From positions 3,151,560 to 3,215,559 of the forward strand of contig SSNP01000052.1 of assembly GCA_006937955.1 (NCBI GenBank): a stretch of 64,000 nucleotides of DNA. Reading direction: 5' to 3'. The translations under genes were made by a program, and so were the position numbers. Source of the stretch: Pachypanchax playfairii. Lineage: Eukaryota > Chordata > Actinopteri > Cyprinodontiformes > Aplocheilidae. The notes below the pieces were generated by a model that saw nothing but the letters and a program-made list of their open reading frames with translations, made no database searches and was not told the origin of the DNA. Shown piece after piece: positions 36,860 through 49,310 of the stretch. Numbering within the stretch: position 1 is the stretch's first letter; each line of letters opens with the position of its first letter.

Positions 36860-37012
36860 CTTCTTTATCAGTTTGTTCAGTCTCTGATGATGGCAACTCT
36901 TGCAAAGTTTATCTCCACACAAATCAAACATCAGTGACAAACATTTTTTTTTTCCACATTCACAAATTAATGTTACTTCCAGAATCTTGATTGTGTTTAA
37001 AATATTGAACAT

Positions 37013-40000
37013 AATAACTAATAAATCAGATGATTATTGTTGATCAGCTTCATATTGTTGCAGTACCATTTTGCTCCGATACGTCAGTCACAACAGTTTT
37101 GCGTTAAATAAAAACCTCTCATTCTCATTATTACACTGAAATAACTGCAAAAAAAAACATCTCTCCCAACTAACACGTGTTAATTGACAGCCTGCAAGTA
37201 ATTACAATCTGATAGTCGAGCTGTCAGCGAGAGAGGGAAAACATTTTCAGACGGGAGGTTTTTAATTCTAATGGTTTAATCAGTCTGTTAAAGTGACAGC
37301 ATTTAATTGTTTAGATCTCAGTAATTTAAGTTAATAATCCATATTTCATTCAGACACAAGGAACAAGGATTTACAACTTGCTAGTAAACCAAAAATACCA
37401 AAAGTCCTTTTAGAGTCTGAAGTTACTTAGTTATAAAACAAATGGCATTTAATGGCTCTTACTGTTACAGTAAATATACCATGTCTTTTCTCCTTTTTAT
37501 TAGAATCTATATTTAATAAGTGATGAGTGGCTGCAGCAAAACCCACAAACATACAGATCATTTTTACTTGTTTGTTTTTATCTACTGGAATCTCCAGAAA
37601 AGTTCATATTTCCCAGCTGTGTTTCTGTTTATCCAACCCGTCATTTACCAACAGACTTTTAGATATATGAGAAAAGCCCCTGTGTGCTTTAGTTCCAGGT
37701 GTGTTTGAGGGGCGGGGCAGGATCAGAAGAAGACTTCCAAAGATCAATGAAACAAAATCAAAGTGAACATCAGAAAAAGGTCAGAATATTATCAAATATA
37801 TTTACCAGCTGCAAAAGTAAATTAATTATTTTTTATCTAAATAAATATTAGAAAAAATAAGCACTTTGCTTACCAAATGTTTCCCCTTGAGATGAGGAAA
37901 ACATTTATGAGATGCAAAAATTTGAAGTTTTAGTAAATATAGTAAATGTTTTTAAATCTCTACAAACACAGCAAAGATTTACACAATGCTTTCAAAATTC
38001 AGTTGATTATAAATGCATCTGTTTATTCCACTGATGTGCTGTGAAACTATATTTTTGAGGTCAGTAATTCTAAATTAAAAACTCACTTTAAATGCAGAGA
38101 AGCTTAAAAATAAAAATGAAATTTTGTTTTTTGGATGAGTCACAAAATAAAATTAAAGGTCTAAATGCTGGTTTTTGATTCTGCAACAGAGAATATGAAT
38201 AATTTACTTTCAACCTTTGTTGAATTAATAAATACTGTATAGAGTGAAGGTCACTGACCTTGAGGTTAGCTTAGTTAAAAAATTCAGATCTTTATGAAAA
38301 TGACAGGCATTTATCTGAACTCACTAAACTTCATCTATTCTTGATTCGATAAGAACCTGAAGTTAAACACGTGTCCTGTTTATTGTTTCTGCATCAGTAT
38401 AAAACATACAAGTCTACATATATGTACAGATCCAACCCAGATCACAGTGAAACCAATTCAATCCAACAGATTCTGTTTTCTCGACTTCATTCTGCAGTTT
38501 TTTGTCAGCTGCAACAATTAAAATTAACATGGAACAACTAATATTTTGGATTCTGCTTCGACCAGTTTTGAAAGAATATAGTTTTTTGTTTCTTTATATT
38601 CAGCATGTACCATCGAATCATTTTTTGAACAATCCTAAAAAAAAAAAAAATTTGAAAACAGTTTTCAAATTTTTTTCATTATCAATCATTTTTACAAGAA
38701 ATAATTTAAATTCTTAAATCAATTCAAAGCAGAGAAAATGTGTTTTTTTGTTTTATACAATTAGTCTAATCAAAATTATAAAATTTAAATTCAGAAAATT
38801 AAAATAAAATACAGGCTTTTCAGTTTGGATTTGATTCATTTTTCTGAGTGAGACACGGTTTACTCTGTTGGCAGCTAAGTCATATTTCGGAGGTCATCAG
38901 ATCTCATGTTGTACATTCCAGAATGTGTCTGATCATTTCTAAGTGAATCATGTTTAATGATTTTAAACTGTAACACTTTGTACATGTTACAAACTCCACT
39001 TAAATATGAATTATTAATGACTGAAGTTTGAAAATGAGAAACGATAGATTCCTGAAAAATAAATTAAAGAATGTTGTAAATAAAAAATCAGAGCAACATT
39101 CCCGGCTGAAGAAAGACGTGAGGACAAATTCAACTAAATGTGGTAAAGAAACGTTACAGAAACTTAAGTGTCAAGCATCTCTAAAAAAACAAATCAATAT
39201 GCCTTTGTCCTTTTTATTTTTTACTTTTTTGCAAAGCCTTGAGGAAACAAAGTCTGTTTACAAATAAATTCTATCTTTTTGACTCTCAGCAGATTCTTTA
39301 AAAGTTCTTCAAAATAAAAGCTATTCATACTGGAGCTGATGGACAAAAACATGCACAAAATTTACAAGAAAAGGAATCTTTATCTTTTCATTCTTTGACT
39401 TTTTGTCAAAGTTAAGAAACTGACAAACACTCATCGAGTGAGAAAATACAAAAAAGGTTTTGTCAATTAAAAAAACTGTTTACTGCTGTTCGATTACTTC
39501 ATCTGACTTCATTTGGTTTGATTTGACTCAAACTTGTTTTAATTATAGGTGAACAAATTAATTATATGTGTCTATTAAATTTTCTGAGTGAAAAGGGTCA
39601 AAAAATGCAAATAGTTTTGAAACAGTTCACCTGATACCTAAAGACAGACAGCAAGGATAAAAAATAATATCATCCCTGAGTATCTGTCATTTTCCCTCCC
39701 CTCCCGTCTTCAGCTGAGTGTCTCTGCCCGAGTCCTGTCCTCAGATTGCTTTTGGCCTACTTTCGGCTGCAGAGCGCTCCGGTGTGTGTCAGCCAAATCT
39801 CAGCGTGGATTTTGAGGCAGAGTACGTGAGCGAGACGAGGTTACGGAGTACAAGAGATGGAAAATTCAGCTAAACAGGAAAAAAGAACCAGAATTTCACT
39901 TTGTAGTCACAAACACACTTTACTCATCAGCTGATCCATGGGACTGATCAGCTGTTTGTATGAAATATGACTTTTTATGACATTTTATTTTATTCATTAT

Positions 40001-40878
40001 ACTTGAGCCACATGTGTCCATCCTGTTAATTTCACCTCATAAATGTTGAACTTTAAAAGCTATTATTATTCATTATTGCTGGTTAAATCTGGTGCTTCAT
40101 GCTAAGAAATTATAAAAGCATTAAAATAGATGGAGCCATATGAATGAGACACGTTTTATAATCTTTTACTAATCGGTTACATTATTCAACAATAAATACA
40201 AAAACTAAATGTAAATGAACCCTTTTTATTTTATTGTGTGACTACGAACCTCTTGATGAAAAAAATGCATTTTGAAGGCTAACACTGTAAAAAATATACA
40301 TTTTTAAATTATAAAACACATCATGTTTGTTTTACGGTGATAATTTACAAACACTATAATCTGATAAAGTGATGACATTTCTCCCAAAATATTATTAAAC
40401 AGCTGAACTGATCTTCTCCAGATGAAAATGCTGAACTGGACTTTTTCTTCTTTTAACCTAAATAAAACACGGACTGTAAAACTCCAGAGAATTTAAAGAT
40501 GTCAGGAAGGTAAATTATTCAGGTTGAAGATTTAAATTAAAGGAAAATGGATCTGATAAATTACTCACATTTCATCAGACTCTTATTAGGAAAGAATTAT
40601 CATAAAAATGTTACACATAAAAACTTGTTATATTCTAAAATCTGTAGTAAAATGTCGACCTATTGTGTAGGGTTAAATTCTTATATTTGCTTTTATTTTT
40701 TCTTTAATTTCAACATGGAGTTCAAAGTCAAAGTGTCTGATAAACTGATCACATGAAGCAGTTGAAATTTTGTGTGAAGACTTACGTAAATATCATGATG
40801 ATATTTATGGTTAAAGTTATACTAGATGAAAACAGCAGAAAGTAGGTGTTTGTTTCAAGAAGTAGCAGATATCAGGGG
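37013..40878. other. Gene-free AT-rich stretch
   Basis: Very AT-rich, with poly-A/T runs at 38638-38650 and elsewhere. The segment 37160-37340 contains TTAATTGACAG, AAGTAATTACA and TAATGGTTTAAT words of the kind bound by homeodomain proteins and could be a conserved non-coding element. A small CpG-containing, GC-richer island at 39690-39850 has no coding frame that I recognise. Confidence 0.45.
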
Positions 40879-40899
40879 GCACACACACACACATACACG

Positions 40900-40932
<33 letters not shown>
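40879..40932. repeat. (CA)n microsatellite
   Basis: CA run with TACACGCACG interruptions. Confidence 0.95.
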
Positions 40933-40935
<3 letters not shown>

Positions 40936-41064
40936 CAATTAGTTGGCTTAATGAAATGTAACAACACAATTGTGGTAAAAACATCCAAATATCAAACGAG
41001 ACGTTTTGATTTATATTTTATTAAAAATCAGTGTTTTACAAAAGCATCAAGATCATTAAAGGAA

Positions 41065-41087
41065 TGTGTGTCTGTGTGTGTCTGTGT

Positions 41088-41146
<59 letters not shown>
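41065..41146. repeat. (TG)n microsatellite
   Basis: TG run with three TCTG interruptions at its left end; it directly abuts the CA-associated teleost repeat that follows. Confidence 0.97.
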
Positions 41147-41149
<3 letters not shown>

Positions 41150-41438
41150 TTCTGACCTCCTGGGGACCTGTTTCCTGACTTTTACTATCTTTCTGGGGTC
41201 CGAGGGTTCTTGTGGGGACCGAAGCCTGGTCCCCATGAGGGGGACCCCCCTTTTTAGGGTTAGGGGTTAGGTTTATAGGTATGGTGTGAATAGAGTTTTA
41301 GTTAGTCTTAGGGTTAGTTATAGATCAGTAATGGTTAAGGTTAGGAAAAGGGTTTGGGTTAGGTATAAATCTAGTTACTAAAATCAATGGAAGTCAATGG
41401 ACGGTCCCCATAAGGATAACAAAACACACTTGTGTGTG
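41147..41438 (-). mobile_element. CA-associated teleost repeat, copy 1 (inverted)
   Basis: On the minus strand it reads ACAAGTGTGTTTTGTTATCC, 'ccgtccattgacttccattg', 'cctaacccctaaccctaaaa', 'ggtccccacaagaaccctcg' and ends in 'cccaggaggtcagaaata'. It lies against a (TG)n run and is about 98% identical, by eye, to the two copies at 51281-51975. This unit occurs widely next to CA arrays in fish. It has no coding capacity; its TTAGGG-like words are degenerate and not a telomere array. Confidence 0.75.
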
Positions 41439-41563
41439 TTGGAGAAGCAGCTGATCCTTGTAGTCAGTTTGATTTTCATATCCAGTTCAGCTTCCTGGAT
41501 GTTTCTCCAACATGTTCTGACCCAGTCGAATCATCTGAAACAGAGAAAACAGACAAGTTTTCA

Positions 41564-41629
41564 CAGTAGTACACTGCAGTACACTGCAGTACACAGCAGT
41601 ACACAGTAGTACACTGCAGTACATAGCAG
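41564..41629. repeat. 10-bp tandem repeat, about 6.5 copies
   Basis: Units of AGTACACTGC / AGTACACAGC / AGTACACAGT. Confidence 0.9.
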
Positions 41630-44600
41630 AACTTCAAACACATTTACACATCTGTGCTTATTATGCTCTAATCAATAAAGAAGCATTAATGCTGAATGGT
41701 GAGTCTGACACATCTGTGTATATTTGTCTGTATATAATTTGACCCTATACCAAAGTGTTTCTTGTGACTTTGACGAAAACAACTAATTCTACTTCACATT
41801 AACTACAGCAAGCTCCCCAGTTTCTGATAACTTTCATGATGACGGTATTTATTATTATCTTCATATGGAGACATTTACTGTCTGAAGAGATACTCGAAGG
41901 ATTCTTGACAACTTTACGAACACAAAAACAAGCAAAGAGTTTGTCTCGTTTGAAACGACTCTGACCTTTAAAAAGTTATAAAAATACCTCCAAAGATAAA
42001 ACTGAAAACACGTCGGGTTAAAACATCTCACAAGTCAGAGTCTAATAATAAGTGCGGGAGTTGAAAGAGATGAGAATCATGAGAAATGACAGCCGTAAAG
42101 CTTTATTTAGACACAACTGTAAAACGTCTCCATCTCAAGATCATGGTTCTGATGAGAACTCCGTTCTGTTCTCACATCACTGAAGTAAGTAGAAAAAAGC
42201 AAAACATATTTTACATCTCTATAAAAATATGCACACACACTGTTTTATATGGTTATTTTTAAAATACAATAATAATAAAGATGTCATGAAGTTACTTCTT
42301 TGTTATGGGAGGTCAAATTTAAACCTAAATAAAGACGTAGACTGTAATTTATGCTTGTGACATAATGAAATAAAGATGAATTAAAACCTTCAGCTGAATA
42401 AACACTGTCTCAGAATTTGGTTTAATAGATTCAGCAGCAATTTCTGTCCAATGCAGCTGCACATTTAGAGCAACCAAAGTTCTGCACAGATGAGAAGAAA
42501 TGTCATTTTATTACCCCTCAAGAAAGAGTCAGGTGAACATAATCAATGAGGGTTTGAAGCTGTTGGATGAACTTGGAACACAAACACATTTCATGTTCTG
42601 CTGCAAGATATTTGTCCTGCAAATTTGTTTAAATTAAATGTGACACAAGGATAAAAAGGAGAAAATTATTGCAAAATGAACTTTTGGTGAATTCTGTTTT
42701 TATAAAAATCACAGTATCTTGAACTTCCTGAAGGGAAAGTGGAACATCACCGTGAGTGAAGCATCATGAGTTGTTAAAACATGTTGAAGCTCAAACTGCA
42801 GCTTCCACTCAGGTTGAAACAAACGTACCAGGAATCAGACAGACATGCAAACAGCCACAAACTGAAAGAAACACAAGTTTCCTGGTTGATTTGTCTCACA
42901 AACAAAAACTTTACATAAAGTAGAAACATTAACAGAAATACTGCAGTTTTGACATTTTTGCTTTCCTCCAACTTCAAATTATATCCTGAGTTACAGGATC
43001 TGATTTCGATTTCAGCATTAAAATATGTTTTCGTTGATATTTTATTTACACTATTAAAATTAAGAAAATTCCAATTAAAAAAGTTGAATCTTTAAACTGG
43101 TTTCAGTTTGACAATTAAGAAGTCTTTTGCTGAAATGTTGATTTGTCTCTATTTGTTTTGAGTCTATATTTTCCTGCAGGGATGTTTTAGAGTCTGTTAA
43201 GATCCAGAAACTTTTAAAAAATATTTATTTTTAACTTTGTTTAGAAAATGCCTGTAACAAAACAAAGTGAACTTTATAATTTCGTTTACCTGTAAAAGCA
43301 TCAAATATCTCATTAACTTCCAGTCCATCAACTGAAAATCTAGAACAAAGATCTCCAGACAATGTAGTAACAAAGGAAACATTCCCGCCCGATCACTCGT
43401 CTTTATTTCATCCCGCTGTGCGACTCTCACGTCTTCATGATATATTTTACTGATATTGACTTGAAAAATGTGTCGCCTCAGTTGGAAAACAAAGAGAGGC
43501 CAACTCGAAGCTTAATCTAATCAGTCTCTGCAGACGCACATCTGTGCAGCTGTGCAACTTTCTGCTATCAGAGAGCAGAGAAAGAAAATGCTTTTCCTTA
43601 AAATAAAAATAAATCATCCTTTAAGGCTAATATGGTAGCAACATGTTAGCTTTGACTCATTAGAGGATTTCCAGCCTTAAATGCAGCATGACCTGAAGAG
43701 TGTTTGATACATGGGGGTGTGTGTGCTTGGATTAATGAGGTTAATATGCAGGCAGGATAATCTGATGTGGCTACGTTTAATCCCCCAAACTGCTCATGCA
43801 CAAACACGTTCACACATAGACAAGCTATTGTCCGTTCTATCGGCCCAGTTCAGACGGTCGACAGAAACAGAACACAGAGTGGTGGGTAACACAAAGATGA
43901 CACCCCAAAATATTTATTAAAAAAAAGCAAAAGAATAGCTCATTGGCTAGGCCACATTACTGTGGAAAAACCTTGGCAATTTCAGCTATGTGGTAAGTAA
44001 ATAGGCTCCAGGTGTGCAGGAGCTACAAGACATAGCTTTTAGCTCATTGCGTATGTACAGTAGTGGGCATCAGTCGGAGAAAGACCCACGTGGAGCTGCG
44101 TCGCCATCTTGTTTCAGAGGCAGACTGAGAAGAAGGGTTTAGGAAGAGTTCTGCAGCAGGGACCTCTCAACAGACACTCACATTACAGATGTGATGAAAG
44201 ATACTGTAGGACACATACACCCCCGCGCTGACCAGCTCTGGGTATCGACGAGTGAGCCTGTCCCACCTGCAGGCTGAGAGCAGACAGCAGGCTGAAGGGA
44301 GTGGCAGGAAAAAGCTGCAGAATGAAGGAGGAGGATTCCCTGCTGCTACAAAGAACCCGAGGAACAGCGTCATCCCCACCAGTCTGTCACCTTCATCAGG
44401 GATTTTTCTCAATGCACCAGCGATCTGATCAGATGTTTCTCTGCCACTGCTGTAAACACAAAGCCAAGTTCAAACAGAGAGAGGTCCACACTTACACACC
44501 TGAATGAGACTATCACTTTAAAGAAACTGCCTCCATCAGCGGCTGGCTGACAGGATTCACAACCACTTGCTGTTTGAACAGCTGATATTTTGAGCCACGA

Positions 44601-46500
44601 AGATGCGTTTTGTTTAAAAACTGAGACTGAAGCTGAAAAGGGGCTGAAAAATCTCTGAGATGCTTTAAAGGGCAGATTTCATTACTGACTCACATCTAAA
44701 GCTGCCGTGAAAAACCGCACACCAAACCTAAATTCAGCTCACATTCTTCTCAGATGTAAACCTGATTACATGATGTGATTCTTTCGGTGATATTTAGACA
44801 TCATCGACACGATGAAGCAGCTTTTCGTACCGGGTCTTTACCCACCAGTCGCAGTCTGTCCTCTAACTGACTGAGCCATGGGGACACTGTGTACCCACTG
44901 CATTAGGAGAAGCTGAACAATAGACAGCACTAGATAGATACTCATTCACTACAGGTTACTATTTGGTTACTGAGCTAAACCAATAAAAATTATTTTAAGA
45001 ATATTAAAAAAAATTTTTAAATGCCATGAGATTTGCTAAAGGAGCAGCAGAGATGCAGAGTTCAACTAATACTGAATTTTAGTTCATTAACATCAATCTC
45101 TTAATTAGAGCTTTGGAAAAGTGGAAGTTAAACACATCTGCTTATTATTTCCAGCTTTCATCAGAGTAACGTGCTAAAAGCCAGAGGAGCAAAGATGCTT
45201 TCTAGAATGAAGTAAAACCCTAAAACATCCAAACACTGACTGCAGGGTAAAACTTAAATCATTAACAAACATTACAAATCTAAAGCATGTCCATTTATTA
45301 GATATTAAGTTATTAATGTGCAAGCACATGCTCTCCTTCAAACAGAGACAACAGTCACTGCAGACAAAGTATCATCAATCCATTGAATGCAAATATACGA
45401 CACAGTGAAGTGCATATGAAGGATAATATTGTTAAATCATGCTGTTAAAGAGCTGCGGGGGCTAAAAACGTGGTGTGAATAGATCTCAGCAGATCAATGC
45501 ATAAACTGCCCAGCTGGTGGAATGAACACATGAACATGTGACAACCTGAATACGATTTTATAAGAAAAGGAGCTCAAGTTTTAGATAAAAGACCTAAAAC
45601 TGTAAGTTTAATCAAGAAGAGGGCTACGTCTCTATGGTTCTATCACACCACTCAGCTAGACACTCGAATAATATCAACACTTGGATATTCATCAACTCTT
45701 CAGACATGAATAATGGACGGTGGCCATGATGGCGTCCAAACAGCTTGTTTTCTTGAAGGGGCCATCAGGAGCTGCCCTTCTAACATCACCTTTACTTTGT
45801 GTTAGTGAGCGAGTGCGAACATTGCAGAGGGTTTGCTGAGGTCAAGCACATAATGTACAGAGCTGTCATGGTCACGCTCTCAACATTACTCTGTGCTGCT
45901 CTCAAGTCATAAAGGCACAAGCACACAGACAATCAGGCCTGTCACACAAATTAAAGAGCTCTCACACTGACAGATGCTTTTTGTATTTTATAATGTCCAC
46001 TGGTGTTGGAGACATTAATACTATGACCACAGCATTAGCACAACAATCTGAAAGCTATTGATGCTAACTAGCGGTTAGCCTCAGCAACATCTGCAGCAGG
46101 ACAGAGCAGTGACATGTGATCATTTTGTTGGTTTGGGTGCAGGAACTGGGACTGGCACAGGGATCTGATTAGCATTCCACTAACTGTGAAAGGTCCTGTG
46201 TGGATACCTACTGGTATCTGACTGCTAAATAAATTACCTAAAACAAATGCATTGACTATTTCTATAAGAATGTTATTTCCTTAAAGCAAGCAGTCTTTTT
46301 AGAACCAAGTCTTAATACTGCCTAATTTATTTAAACTTACAATTAGCATGATGTGCAATCCAAAATGTTGCAGCACATTAAAGGGTGAATACTATCTGAG
46401 TGGTACTTGATGCTTAAATGTGAGTTGACTTTAAAAGCTAATAATAAGCATTAATTCTCATGTCACAGGTCAGTATGAAACAATCTGCTGTCGTACATCT
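41630..46500. other. Gene-free AT-rich stretch
   Basis: Almost 5 kb without a recognised gene or repeat. Frames near 43711-43920 and 44167-44507 overlap on both strands and have no motif. Composition becomes more balanced from about 43700. Confidence 0.45.
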
Positions 46501-47392
46501 AAGTTCAGAAACTTTAACTCTGTCTCGTGAATCTTAAAATGGTATTCATGGCTCTACATTCCCATCCTTTAAATCCCTCCAGTTTTACCAGCATGTGTTC
46601 AACCACCCAATCCAGATTTCTGCTTGCACGCAACACGCAGCATTACAGCAAGGTGTGAGCCTTACTGAAAAAAATACAACATGGCAAGGGTACAGTCAAC
46701 GTCTTCGCTCACTGCGCAATGGCCTCTACACACACCCCATGCCCCCCTCTTCCATCACCATTGTTAGAGGCAAGAATGTGCAGGAGTTTGTGTTGGCCGT
46801 GCATCCCTCTCAGCTCCCGAGAGCCTAACCCGTGGACATGAAAACACAACGTCACAAGTTAGGGTCTCAGGGACGGAGAGAGACACAGATCTGAACAGAT
46901 TGTTCAAATGCACTTGGCCTCCTGCAGATGTCTGATGATCACAAATCCAGTGTTTTTCTGCAAAAGGAAAACCTTCACTCTTTCACGTAAAATGGAGACT
47001 TAGAGCATGCGAGGACAGTCCTACGTCCAGCTCAGCCTATTACAGACATCAAACACACACTTCAAAAGGTGGGCCTAAATCAGGATGCCACTGCATGGAA
47101 TAGTGATCAAACAAGTGCAAACCTCAGCCAGACACAACATTGACCAGACTCCCCTCAACTCATTCTCTCAGTCTCCCTCCAGCCCCCTCCCCCACCCAAG
47201 CTGAACAATACAGCACTTGAAAAATGCCTCCTGCCATCAGGTAAAGAGCCTGCTGCTGCAAAGTATGTCCAAAGATTTCCTGCAGTGTCCGGGAAAACCT
47301 GAATCGGCAAATTATTTACGGGGCTCGAGACAAAAGCCAAGCGCGGATGCATCAATTAAAGGATCGAAATCTGAAGCTAGGACTGCGCAGCC

Positions 47393-47515
47393 TCATAGAA
47401 TCCATCTGACACCATGACTTGCACGCCTGTCCAACTGACACATCTTCCATTCTGCAATAAAATCATTCAGAGCACGCTCAATGGCTGAGAGCACGTCCCC
47501 GTTCAGCATGAGGTT
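47393..47515 (-). other. Exon-like segment (minus strand)
   Basis: A good acceptor (CTTTTCTCTCTGGGATTCAG) precedes a frame starting NLMLNGDVLSAIERALNDFI and continuing AEWKMCQLDRRASHGVRWIL before a TGA. The peptide has balanced composition with an amphipathic-helix look, unlike the low-complexity frames around it. No convincing GT donor lies before the stop, so it could only be a terminal exon, or nothing. I do not recognise the protein. Confidence 0.22.
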
Positions 47516-47655
47516 CTGAATCCCAGAGAGAAAAGGACAAGCCAGATAACAAAGCTCCATGGATTCTTCATGCTACCATGGTGGTCTAAATGCTGAGGAA
47601 ACAGATGGGAGTTGAGAGGGAAGCGGAGGAAGAGCATTTGTTGGTTTCGACTCAC

Positions 47656-47706
47656 CCTCCCCACTGGATCCAGGATGCCCCTGTCGATCGGTGCTCTTCG
47701 AGTCTG
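47656..47706 (-). other. Exon-like 51-bp segment (minus strand)
   Basis: A pyrimidine-rich acceptor (TTCTCCTTTCCTTCCCCAG) is followed by 51 bp and a strong GGAGG|GTGAGTC donor. The acceptor reads CAGCAG, so a tandem (NAGNAG) acceptor would give 51 or 48 bp; both are multiples of three. All three frames are open (for example DSKSTDRQGHPGSSGE). This has the look of a symmetric cassette exon, but no homologue is recognised and decoy exons of this kind are common in introns. Confidence 0.25.
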
Positions 47707-49188
47707 CTGGGGAAGGAAAGGAGAAAGGAGACAGAGAAAACTCAGATTTTAACTTACAGCATGCCAGCAAGATTCCAGCTTTGCTCTAAAGAAAATGAGC
47801 AGTTTTTTTAAGTATATGGAAAAGGCATGATGAAGATGGCAGGTCCGTCCAGCGAGCTGCTCCTAGTGTAGCGAAATAAATGGAACAAGAGCGACAGTCA
47901 GAAATGAGAAAGATGAGGATGGGTGGTAGGACACAGCCGGAATGAACCATGTGCAGGCTCCTTCTCTCTCTATCCCTTCTCTCTCCCTCTCTCTTTCATA
48001 CACACACAAGCATGCACACGCATACGGGAGACAGCAGCACACGGAGCAAAATTGCAAGAGAGGATTCCTGGGACCAGAAGACAAAATGCTGTAAAGAAGT
48101 TAAAATTACAGTCCAGACTAAACAGTTACAGCCACGAGAGAAAGAGCTGCGATAGAGGGATGAAAGAAAAGAGAGTGGAGACAGAATCTCTACTTTCAGC
48201 CGGGGCCACAGTGCCAGCGAAGCATACCAGCGAGCTGCCTCACCGACGTGAGAGAGGAAGGGGGGCACACATGTACACGAACACGCACGTTCACACGTGC
48301 ACGTGTTGCACACACAAAACCACCTTTCACTCATTTGCTATTCCTCACACCCGAGCCTGCACTTACTTTTAATCTAAACCTGCAGCTCCAAGGCAGGTGG
48401 GCAAGAGAGGACAAAAAATGCACACACACGCACGCGCACAGTCAAAAAACACACACACGCACATATCCAAGTTAGAGAACAAAACCAGCGCGCCTGCTGA
48501 TCTCTTGTCTCGCCCTGCTTTCTCTTTTCCTCGCCCTCTTCCCTCACATTGTTTTCTCTCTCAGTCACATGCAGAGGTGGAAAGGGAAAACTGGTGAAAA
48601 AATACAATCCCCACCCTCCTCTCCTCCCTCTTTCTTACTAATATTCTACCTTTTTCTAGCCCAAGCTTTCTTCTTTAACCCCCCCCCCCTCTCAGAGGAG
48701 GAAGGACATTTGCAGGGGGAGAGGGAGGAGAAAGAGGAGAGAGAAAGATCATCATTTAATTTACCTCACAGCTGTGATCACTTACAGCCAGAGGCCCTCT
48801 TTTCCTCTGTATCAGACCTGAGGGGGAGAGAAAGAGAGGGATGTGAGGAGGGAGGGGAGGGGGGATAAGTAGTCCTCCTTTCGATGTTTTTTCCACCTTG
48901 CTGTTGTCCATTTTTCCACCCAGAACACAAATCCTCTCTGTTCTTCTGGTGTATGCAAAAAAAGAATTATAAAAAATGAAGATCCATTTCTGCAGCATGA
49001 TCTTTTTCTCCCTGTCCTCTTATTCTGCTTCTCGCACGGCTGACATCTTTCACACGTTCTCTCAGAACCAGCAGAGGCCTGCAGACAGAGTGGGAGAGGA
49101 GAAGGGGCCACAGAAACATTGCTACATGATGTGCTTTGGCTTATAGAGGCTACATTTAATCTCTGCTGGCTCCCCCCGGCTTTGGTAT

Positions 49189-49310
49189 GGAGAGAAAGAG
49201 AAAGAGAGAGAGCGAGAAAGAGAAAGAGAGGGAGAGTGAGAGAGGGTGGCAGGAGGGAGAGAAAGAGGGGATATGATGGGGGAGGGACAAATGGAGTGAA
49301 GAGAAGGAGG
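49189..49310. repeat. GA-rich low-complexity tract
   Basis: About 120 bp of almost pure purines (GAGA, GAAA, GGGAGAG) on the plus strand. Confidence 0.85.

Larger units (their letters stand above)
36416..37012 (-). mobile_element. LINE ORF C-terminal relic carrying two tandem expansions
   Basis: On the minus strand the order is: CHHQRLNKLIKKAGSVL, an 11-bp tandem array, LDPLQLIVQRRMKNMM followed by ENVHHPLHNTVTK, a small deletion, then RSFLSTART expanded as a 36-bp (12-codon) array with LYRRSFPSTART units. These are the consecutive C-terminal blocks of the same teleost LINE family as the copy at 5120-5425 (MDPLELIVQRRMKNMM there). The 36-bp array replaces the single 'RYRRSFLPTAIRLYN' motif that ends such ORFs. 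The copy is 5'-truncated and inactive. Confidence 0.75.

Noticed and set aside
41230..41360. TTAGGG-like words suggesting an interstitial telomere
   Set aside because: The words are degenerate, few, and part of a CA-associated interspersed unit that recurs at 51 kb; there is no tandem TTAGGG array.
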